From positions 1,922,001 through 1,986,000 of the forward strand of contig NZ_CP033070.1 in assembly GCF_003669035.1 (NCBI RefSeq): DNA of 64,000 nucleotides. The letters are read 5' to 3'. Below are positions 56,586 to 64,000 of this stretch, piece after piece (the first letter of the stretch is position 1; the number at the start of each line of letters is the position of its first letter). The position numbers and the translations under genes were made by a program. The notes beneath the pieces were generated by a model. It was not told where the DNA came from. It saw only the letters and a program-made list of their open reading frames with translations, and did not search any database. This stretch comes from Chryseobacterium sp. 3008163. Lineage in GTDB: Bacteria > Bacteroidota > Bacteroidia > Flavobacteriales > Weeksellaceae.

Positions 56586-57691
56586 AGATTTTTTGATGGC
56601 AATTTTTGACGGATATTCTTTGTTTCCGCTTTTGCCAAAGGTTTATCTGGTAAATCTCCTGAGTTTTTAAAGGTTAAAGAATCAGATTTTCCTTTTCTGA
56701 AGACTTTATTTCCGACTTGTAAGCCTTTTCTTAATCTTAATTGTTCAGCTGCAGGCAAATGCGTTATTTCTAGGCATTCAGTTGAGCAGCAGTTTTCCAT
56801 CGCCGCTTTACATTCATCACATTGAATGAACAATAAATGACAAGCATCATTAGCACAATTAGTATGGTTGTCACAAGGTTTACCGCATTGGTGACACTGT
56901 GAAATAATATCGTCTGTAATTCTTTCGCCTAAACGATGGTCGAATACAAAGTTTTTACCTAAAAATTTACTTTCAACACCATCTTCCTTTACCTGACGTG
57001 CATATTCGATAATTCCGCCTTCTAACTGAAAAACATTTTTAAAACCCTGATGTTTAAAGTAAGCGCTGGCTTTTTCACAACGAATTCCACCTGTGCAGTA
57101 CATCAACAAGTTTTTGTCTTCCTTAAAATCCTGTAGCTGCTCGTTGATAATGGGTAAACTTTCTCTGAATGTTTCAACATCAGGAGTGATTGCGCCTTCG
57201 AAATGACCAACCTCACTTTCGTAATGATTTCTAAAATCAACGACAATTGTATTTGGATCTTCTAATAAATTATTAAATTCCTGCGCTTTTAAGTGAATAC
57301 CTTTATTGGTTACATCAAAAGTTTCATCATTCAGACCGTCGGCAACGATTTTGTTTCTAACTTTTATTGTCAGTTTTAAAAAAGAATGATCATCCTGCTC
57401 CACCGCCACATTTAATCGAATTCCTTTCATAAAATCATAAGCTTCCAGCGTATCACGGAGTTCTTCCAGATGATCAGCAGGAATACTCATTTGGGCATTA
57501 ATTCCTTCATGAGCAACGTAAATACGGCCAAGCGCATCAAGTGCATTCCAGGCTATAAATAAGTCATCGCGAAATTTTTTGGGATCTTCAATTTTGGCGT
57601 ACGCATAGAAAGACAAAGTAAGGCGTTGCTTACCGGCTTCATCAATAAGTTGAGCTCTTTCTTCTGCGCTTAAGGTGTTATACAGTTGCAT
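56582..57691 (-). CDS. trhO: Oxygen-dependent tRNA uridine-34 hydroxylase TrhO
   Basis: Makes 5-hydroxyuridine at the wobble position of tRNAs. The 369-residue protein has the N-terminal ferredoxin-like domain (HEGINAQMSIP near 61-71, SFLKLTIKVRNKIVADG) and a rhodanese domain with the active-site loop YCTGGIRCEKA (Cys199, Cys205). A Cys-rich C-terminal segment (CHQCGKPC, CANDAC, CDECKAAMENCCSTEC) probably binds zinc. A small elongation-factor-like gene overlaps its end. Confidence 0.9.
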   Translation of the reverse strand: MQLYNTLSAEERAQLIDEAGKQRLTLSFYAYAKIEDPKKFRDDLFIAWNALDALGRIYVAHEGINAQMSIPADHLEELRDTLEAYDFMKGIRLNVAVEQDDHSFLKLTIKVRNKIVADGLNDETFDVTNKGIHLKAQEFNNLLEDPNTIVVDFRNHYESEVGHFEGAITPDVETFRESLPIINEQLQDFKEDKNLLMYCTGGIRCEKASAYFKHQGFKNVFQLEGGIIEYARQVKEDGVESKFLGKNFVFDHRLGERITDDIISQCHQCGKPCDNHTNCANDACHLLFIQCDECKAAMENCCSTECLEITHLPAAEQLRLRKGLQVGNKVFRKGKSDSLTFKNSGDLPDKPLAKAETKNIRQKLPSKNL

Positions 57692-57977
57692 GCTATAAAC
57701 GTTTTAAGTGAGAAAAATTTTTGCAAATATATGAAATTCCGACGGTATGACTAAAATGCAAAAACAGATTCTATATCATGTAAAAATGTCACTTTTTCTT
57801 TAATAAAATCTTAAGCTTTGTTAATAAATATTTTAACAATTATGATTTAATGTATAAAATGACACAATAGTCGTTAAATTTTAGTTAAAACAGTAACACA
57901 GCATACATATTGCATACTAATTAAGCATTAAATTTACATTCAGTAATACAAATAATTTTAAACAAAGAAGATATACA

Positions 57978-59513
57978 ATGAAGAGTACTTTAAAAAAACT
58001 TTTACCGTTTGCCGTTGTAGGGGTTATCTCAGGAGCTACTACCGTTGGCGTACAACAATACTTAGGTCACGATTCTAATAATACTGACCAATCTTACTTT
58101 ACCTCATCAAAGAATGCCTCTTTTGTCGGTATGAATACCGGAGCTGTAGGTGATGATTTTGTAAAGGCTGCCAAAACGACAGTTCCGGCAGTGGTAACTA
58201 TCAAAAATTACCAATCAAGAAGCACAAGCAGAGCGTCTGAACAAGATTTATTTGATTATTTCTTCGGTGATCCGTTTGGAGGAAGAGGTCAGCAAAGACA
58301 AAAACAACAACAGCAACAGCAAACGCCTGACAACATGCCTTCAGGTATGGGTTCAGGAGTTATCATTTCTGCTGACGGGTATATTATTTCCAACAATCAC
58401 GTTGTGGCCGGAGCTAATAAGCTTGAAGTTGTTTTAAGCAATAAAAAATCTTACATCGCAACTTTAGTAGGAACAGATCCCAATACGGATATTTCTTTAT
58501 TGAAAATTGAAGAGAAAGGTCTTCCGTTCTTGAATTTTGCTAATTCGGATAATATTGATGTCGGACAGTGGGTTTTAGCAGTAGGTAACCCATTAGGTTT
58601 AAATTCTACAGTGACTGCCGGAATTATCTCTGCAAAAGGAAGAGGAATCGGAATTTTGGGTGGACAAGGAAAAGCTACAAACCCTATTGAAAGTTTTATT
58701 CAAACAGATGCCGCTATTAACCCAGGAAACTCGGGAGGAGCTTTAGTCAACGTGAATGGAGACTTGATTGGAATTAACTCAGCGATTTCATCTACCACAG
58801 GATATTATCAAGGTTACGGATTTGCAGTTCCCGCTAACTTGGCAAGAAAAGTAGTTGAGGACATCAAAAAATTCGGAATCGTACAGAGAGGTTTCTTAGG
58901 GGTAATGTCATTGGATCTTTCAGACCAAAATCAAGTTACCAATTATAATAAAACTGAAAAAGCAAACCTTAAAGTCGGTTCAGGAGTTTTCTTGAGAGCT
59001 TTCCCTGAAAAAAGTGGAGCGCAAGATGCCGGACTAAAAGTAGGTGACGTTATCGTAAAAGTTGACGATATGCCAATTACAGATTTCGCAGACTTATCTA
59101 TCTCAATTGGCAGCAAAAGACCTGGCGATAAAGTTTTGGTAACTTACCTTAGAAATGGAAAAGAAAACACAGCAACAGTTACTTTAAAAGATCAAAATGG
59201 GGGAACTACTGCAAGATCAAAAGCTGACTTGAGTGTTACTGAAAAAATAGGAGCCGAGTTTGAACCGCTAAATGAAAGGTTTAAAACTGAATACGGATTA
59301 AATAGTGGTGTTGTCAGCAAGAATGTATCTGAAGGCAGCGAAATGGCTAAAATAGGTATCGTTGACGATTATATCATCATTGAAATTAACGGTAAACCTG
59401 TCAATTCTCAGAAAGATGTAGAGAAGATTTTAGATAAATATCAAGGTAATGTACAAGTGAAATTTGTAGATAACTTTGGAAGAATTTATACAAAAGGATT
59501 TAAAATGCCTTAG
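57978..59513 (+). CDS. degP: Do/DegP-type periplasmic serine protease
   Basis: Degrades or refolds damaged envelope proteins. The 511-residue protein has a signal anchor (about 8-28), then a Q-rich flexible LA loop (residues 105-116), and a trypsin-like domain with the triad His141 (SNNHVVAG), Asp171 (NTDISLLKI) and Ser252 (NPGNSGGAL). Two PDZ domains follow (about 300-390 and 415-505). It starts 286 bases after the trhO start region; I see no firm promoter in that gap. A good terminator follows. Confidence 0.93.
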   Translation: MKSTLKKLLPFAVVGVISGATTVGVQQYLGHDSNNTDQSYFTSSKNASFVGMNTGAVGDDFVKAAKTTVPAVVTIKNYQSRSTSRASEQDLFDYFFGDPFGGRGQQRQKQQQQQQTPDNMPSGMGSGVIISADGYIISNNHVVAGANKLEVVLSNKKSYIATLVGTDPNTDISLLKIEEKGLPFLNFANSDNIDVGQWVLAVGNPLGLNSTVTAGIISAKGRGIGILGGQGKATNPIESFIQTDAAINPGNSGGALVNVNGDLIGINSAISSTTGYYQGYGFAVPANLARKVVEDIKKFGIVQRGFLGVMSLDLSDQNQVTNYNKTEKANLKVGSGVFLRAFPEKSGAQDAGLKVGDVIVKVDDMPITDFADLSISIGSKRPGDKVLVTYLRNGKENTATVTLKDQNGGTTARSKADLSVTEKIGAEFEPLNERFKTEYGLNSGVVSKNVSEGSEMAKIGIVDDYIIIEINGKPVNSQKDVEKILDKYQGNVQVKFVDNFGRIYTKGFKMP

Positions 59514-59533
59514 TAGAAATTCAGAGCAAAAGA

Positions 59534-59567
59534 AAAACGCTGCGGTTTAATTACTGCAGCGTTTTTT
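59534..59567. terminator. Terminator after degP
   Basis: A 10-bp stem (AAAACGCTGC / GCAGCGTTTT) with a 12-base loop and six T. A run of A on the other side lets it also serve the converging minus-strand gene. Confidence 0.85.
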
Positions 59568-59580
59568 ATGTTTTAAAAAT

Positions 59581-60033
59581 CTATCGATTATTCATTTTAT
59601 CAGCGATTCGTTTTTTCTTTTTTCTTTCATAAATGATTTCTACAATCTTCCCTCCCATCCAGGCAAACGGAAAAAAGATGAGGAAAATTGAGATTTTATA
59701 AAAAGTTGGGTGATAAGGAAAAACAATTACATCAAGCATTGCTATAAACAACATGATGAAACCAATTAAAATCGCATAAGCCACCTTAGCATATTTAACA
59801 ATAATAGCTGTAGCAACTCCACCAACTGTACTTCCCAATCCTGAAATAAAAAGAAGAAAACCAAAAAATGCATCATTATTTTTCATGCTTTCCAAAAATC
59901 TTTGCCAGTGCTCGAAAGGCGCAAAAGCTTCAAAAGTCACCCATTTCGGGAAAGCTCTTATGCCCAGCGTGATGATAAGCCCTGCAATAACAAGACCTAC
60001 TAAAACAGCAAATGTATTTCTGATAAAACTCAT
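59581..60033 (-). CDS. Small polytopic membrane protein of unknown function
   Basis: A 150-residue protein with four membrane spans (about 8-28, 52-75, 80-105 and 110-130) and a basic C-terminal tail (YERKKKKRIADKMNNR). It resembles the many small flavobacterial integral membrane proteins without assigned role. Its start codon shares bases with the ridA stop (TAATG), so it is co-translated with ridA. Confidence 0.65.
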   Translation of the reverse strand: MSFIRNTFAVLVGLVIAGLIITLGIRAFPKWVTFEAFAPFEHWQRFLESMKNNDAFFGFLLFISGLGSTVGGVATAIIVKYAKVAYAILIGFIMLFIAMLDVIVFPYHPTFYKISIFLIFFPFAWMGGKIVEIIYERKKKKRIADKMNNR

Positions 60034-60413
60034 TAATCCTGATGTGCAATCATAGAAATTTCAATATCAACATTTTTTGGCAGACAAGAAACCTGTACAG
60101 TCTCTCTTGCCGGATAGCTTTCTGCATCTAAGTAAGAAGCATAAATATCATTCATCACTGCAAAATCATCCATGCTTTTAAGAAAAATACTTGCCTTAAC
60201 AACATTTTTGAAAGTCATCCCGGCTTCAGTAAGAATAGCCTCAAGGTTTTTCATTACCTGATGCGTTTCTTTTTCTATTCCTTCTACCAATTTGCCAGTA
60301 GCCGGATCAACCGGAATTTGTCCTGAGATGTATAAAACTCCGTTTGCAAAATTAGCTTGAGAATAAGGCCCGATAGCTGCAGGAGCATTTACAGTAGATA
60401 CTATTTTTTTCAT
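60033..60413 (-). CDS. ridA: RidA family enamine/imine deaminase
   Basis: A 126-residue enzyme that hydrolyses reactive 2-aminoacrylate and related imines from amino-acid metabolism. Key family residues are visible: Tyr17 in AIGPYSQA, Arg103 in YPARETVQV (substrate carboxylate) and Glu118 in VDIEISMIA. It is 123 bases after lptD and overlaps the next gene. Confidence 0.93.
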   Translation of the reverse strand: MKKIVSTVNAPAAIGPYSQANFANGVLYISGQIPVDPATGKLVEGIEKETHQVMKNLEAILTEAGMTFKNVVKASIFLKSMDDFAVMNDIYASYLDAESYPARETVQVSCLPKNVDIEISMIAHQD

Positions 60414-60536
60414 AAGTAGATATATTATTTTATTATGTATATCGCACTATCTTCACTACAAGTGAAAATCATGCCGATTTTGACAAAATTTATTTCGGAT
60501 GCAAATATAAAATTTAAAATTAAATAAAAATATCGA

Positions 60537-63151
60537 TTAGAAAGGTGGATTTGGCGATGTAAAGCTTCGGTCTTTGTACTTCAATGCATCGCTTAGGATA
60601 TTGGCTTTAATTCCGATAAAAAAGTCATATACTTTATATTGTCCGAAAGGCACCCAGTTAAAATTGATGGTGAAACTTCGCTGATCTCTTGAGAAACCAA
60701 TTCTGGTGTACGCCAACTCTCTGGTCACCATATCGTAGTGAGTACTTCCTGTAATATTCCAGAATGGAGTTAGTTTAATACTTCCGTCTAAACCTACAGA
60801 AGCGATTCTGTTTGGAGTTCTTGCGGTTGTTTTAGAATATGCGTAGTTGGCATTGACATTCAGCGTCCACGCCTGATCAAAATGGGCATAATTATCATCA
60901 TCGAAATAATAGTTTTCGTTTCTGATTTCCCCTTTCTGTTTGTATTTTTTGGCGTAATCTGTTTTCTCTCCAAACAATTCGCTGCTTAAAGGATAAGATA
61001 ACTGAACATTGAATCCTTGTACACTGAAAGCACCAAATTCTTCCGTCCTCACTCCTATTTCCTCGCCGGGAGCAAAAACTGTTCTATAAGGATCTAAAGT
61101 TAAACTCGTATTAACACTCAATTTATTATCAAATAAAGATGTCTGACCGTTGATAGAGATGATAGACCAAGGATGAGTTTTTGCAGCAAAATTATAATTC
61201 CCTGTAATATTTAATGATTCAAATAGTTTGACTTTCTTAATACCTGTAGAATCGCTTTTAGATTTCACTTTCATCTCGATATTATTCCCGATATTAAATC
61301 CTAAAGCTCCTACCATTCCTGAAGTTGGTGCACCTACAATTCCGCCATCAAAAATTGAATAAGGCGTTATCGCACCATTGGCATCAGAAAAGTTTCTGAA
61401 ATACCCAAATCCTGGCTCACCAAAATCCGGAGAATAAGTAAAACCAATACTTGGTGACATCATATGTCTTATCGCTTCAATTGCTGCTCCTTTTTTGAAA
61501 TTTGCCTGCCCATACAACTGTGTCTGAATACTTGCTGTGGTAGAAAAAGTAGAATATCCTGCTACTTTTTTATTCACCTGATCAACCACTTTGTTTTGAA
61601 GCGGATCATAGAATCTTGTCAGTGTTTTCGTCGTTAAAGCATTATCAATATTAGCTCCCAAACTGAAGGTGAAATATTTTGCAATTGTGGTATTGGTTCC
61701 TATCGTGATATTATTTTTAAGGCCTGTCTGCATCTTATCCCACATCGCTTTTGTGAAAAGTTCGCCTTCACCAGTACTCACAAAATTGGTTAAATTTAAA
61801 CCTGTATTAACTGTAATATTTTCTAATAAACCACTTCGAACACCCGTTTTTGAACCAAATAAATAAAACTGATTGATTGCAACATTCATTTGAGGCAATC
61901 TTAAATCTGCTAATCCTGTAGAGAAATTCTGAGAATAAGAAGCCGTTCCGGTAATTGTAGCGGGAAGCTTTAGAAATCTTTTGGTAAGCGAAAGCGTAGA
62001 ATTCTGAGAGGTTCTCAATACACTCTCATTCAAAATATAAGCATTATTGACCGTATTGTTATAAAACGTCTGGCTGGTAACATCCACCGATGCAGAAAAC
62101 GTCAGAAACGGATTCGATTTTGCATCCTGGCTGTGTCTCCACGCGATTCTGTAAGTTCCGGTTTTGCTGTAATCATCTAAACCTTTAATCCCTCGAATAG
62201 TCGTCCCAATATCTGCCGAGAAGTTACCCGAATATCGGTATTTTTTGAGGTAATTCATTTCAGGACGAAGATTCCAGCTTCCTTTTGTATAAATATCTGC
62301 TAAAACTTTCAGGTCAAAATGTTCTCCGATGGGTTGATAATATCCTATTCCATTTAAGAAAAACCCGACATCTTCCCTTTCTCCAAAGCTAGGAATCAAA
62401 ATACCTGCGGATCTTTTTGCGAAAAAGGCAATATAGCAAAAGGCATCACAAGCGGAGTCGGAACTTCCTCTATATACATCTGCACCGGACCTGTAATTAA
62501 AGAAGAACCGTTTTTACCTTTAACCATTTTTATATGAGATGCACGTAATTTATAATCGGCAACAGTATCTTTCTTTTTGATAAAATAATCATCTGTCGTA
62601 AAATCTGCACGTCGCATTACATATACAGAATCATTGTACTTTTTTGTCTTCTGAGCAACGATAACCCCTTCACTTTCCTCAGTTCTTGCATTATAAGCAA
62701 TTGCCTGCTTCGTTTTTGTATTGTAGCTAAATTCTGTTGTTTCGTACTTTTTACCAGCTTGTGTAACTTGTACCAACTCTACAATTTTACCTAAAGAATC
62801 TTGCTTACCTCTAGCAAAAACGGTACTTTTTGCTTCATCGATCGATATATAATCTGCATCAACCTGCATATCCTGATACTTTATCTGAGCATTTTTGATC
62901 AGATAAATCATCTTTTTCGGAAAATCTCTACGTTCTGTGTCTGCCTTAGTCTCGAATACATCCTCTAGGGCTTCTTTTTTTACAATAATGGTATCCTTTT
63001 TGGGGATGGTATCATTAACTACCTTTGTTTCCGTTAATTTTTTAGGCGACTGCTGTGCTAAAAAACTGTTAAAAATTAGGATAATTAAAATTTGTAATAT
63101 ATTTTTGAAGACGGTTTTGTCCAATTTTGTTTTTATATAATTTAGGCTCAA
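60537..63151 (-). CDS. lptD: LPS-assembly protein LptD (OstA), frame broken once
   Basis: Outer-membrane translocon that inserts lipopolysaccharide. The N-terminal part (63151-62396) has a signal peptide ending SFLAQQ and the OstA beta-jellyroll with YLIKNAQIKYQDMQVDADYISID. The C-terminal 600 residues form the large barrel. As given, the frame stops at 62396. One added base at the five-T run 62414-62418 turns the join into PFSQKRSAGILIPSFGERE, the motif usual for flavobacterial LptD, and gives 871 residues. LptD is essential in LPS-making bacteria, so this is most likely a sequence error. The start lies only 27 bases from the divergent amidase gene. Confidence 0.88.
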
Positions 63152-63178
63152 AATTAGTATAATTTTTAAAACTGTAAG

Positions 63179-64000
63179 ATGTACACACGAAAATTTAAAA
63201 TAATTTTAGCATTTCTCTTCATACTTTCTACTCAATTTGTCTTTTCTCAAAAAAATTCACTGTTGTTTTAGACGCAGGGCATGGAGGAAGTGATCACGGA
63301 GCCAACAGAAATTACTCTGATATAGGCACCGTTTTGGAGAAAAACGTCACTTTGGCAATTGTGCTGAAATTAGGCTCTATGCTTGAGAAAAACAAAGATT
63401 TCAAAGTAATATACACCAGAAAATTTGATGAATATCCATCATTAACGGATCGAACCAATACAGCCAACAGAAGTAAGGCAGATTTATTTATTTCTGTACA
63501 CGTAAATTCTTCACCCAGCAGATCGGCAACAGCAAGAGGAACCGAAACTTTTGTACAAGGGCCTGCCCAAAACAGGGAAAACCTGGAAGTTGCGAAGCAA
63601 GAAAACAATGTAATCTATCTTGATGAGAAAGATAAAGAGACTTTTGCCTCGTATGATGCGGGTTCTCCTGAATCTTTAATCGCCTTAAAACTTCAACAAA
63701 GTAAATATCTTGAAAACAGCTTAATTGTAGGAAGTTTTGTAGAAGGAAATTTTGAAAAAAGCGGACGTTTTTCAAGAGGGGTAAAACAAGAAAACCTTCA
63801 CATTTTAAGAAGAAGTTCGATGCCTTCTATTCTTATTGAAACAGGATTTGTAAATAATTATGAAGACGCAGCATTTTTAAACTCAGAAAGCGGACAACAA
63901 CAAACGGCTGAAAACATTTACAAAGCAATCATTGATTACAAAAAAGCAGTCGACAGAAAAGGCGGCGTGCAAGCACCAACGAGAAAACCCGAACCTGAGA
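63179..64000 (+). CDS. N-acetylmuramoyl-L-alanine amidase, partial, frame broken once
   Basis: Cleaves the bond between muramic acid and the stem peptide of peptidoglycan, often at division. From ATG 63179 a signal peptide runs to VFSQK. The frame then breaks at a seven-A run (63249-63255), and one added base joins the catalytic domain. Amidase_3 zinc ligands and catalytic acids are His35 (LDAGHGG), Glu53 (VLEKNVT), His108 (ISVHVNSS) and Glu221 (LIETGFVNN). The frame stays open at the right edge, so the C-terminus is missing. It is divergent from lptD, an arrangement I recall from other flavobacteria. Confidence 0.88.

Noticed and set aside
58296..58325. CAA/CAG repeat in degP as a microsatellite or phase-variation tract
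   Set aside because: It encodes a Q-rich loop of the protease, is imperfect at DNA level and in frame, so slippage is not indicated.

Overview
The window looks like a chromosome segment from a Bacteroidota bacterium of the Chryseobacterium type (Flavobacteriia, Weeksellaceae). The reasons are AT-rich DNA, promoters of the TTTG-N17-20-TAnnTTTG class, weak Shine-Dalgarno signals, a GLPGLI-family protein, an OMP beta-barrel receptor, CtlX and DUF5995 proteins, and the r-protein sequences. The genus is inferred from memory of protein families, not from a search. I see no tRNA, rRNA, CRISPR array, insertion sequence or prophage gene.

Layout: 1-2.5 kb holds the end of an outer-membrane receptor and a broken OLD-family ATPase/nuclease gene. 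2.5-7.7 kb holds a secreted GH43 glycosidase and a three-gene operon in which two guanidino-modifying enzymes flank a secreted unknown. 8.2-11 kb holds gltA and eno. 11-15.6 kb is a sensory locus: a LuxR-type response regulator, two unknown proteins and a histidine kinase, followed by a two-gene operon. An 18-bp palindrome lies at the same distance from a GAAATTTG box in front of both the regulator gene and that operon, so the operon is probably a direct target. 15.7-17.1 kb holds a lipoprotein and an ankyrin protein. 17.2-31.3 kb is the S10-spc-alpha ribosomal block, from rplC to rplQ with secY, infA and rpoA. 31.5-37.1 kb is a glycerol regulon (glpR, then glpD-glpK-glpF and an outer-membrane protein) with several GlpR-like operator boxes. 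37.2-42.9 kb holds secreted and TPR-type unknowns, a small membrane protein and a GLPGLI protein. 43-46.4 kb is the str group rpsL-rpsG-fusA-rpsJ, so rpsJ and rplC lie about 11.8 kb apart. 46.6-64 kb holds a polytopic membrane protein, dps, pncB, several lipoproteins, rmuC, an RNA methyltransferase, folate and tRNA-modification genes, degP, ridA, lptD and a MurNAc amidase.

A striking property of the whole window is that at least eleven reading-frame breaks occur in it, and each is repaired by adding back one base. Nearly all lie at homopolymer runs. They hit genes that should be indispensable (gltA, rpmC, lptD) as well as unknown genes. The simplest reading is under-called homopolymers in the assembly. 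I therefore annotate those genes across their full corrected extents and state in each entry where the break lies.
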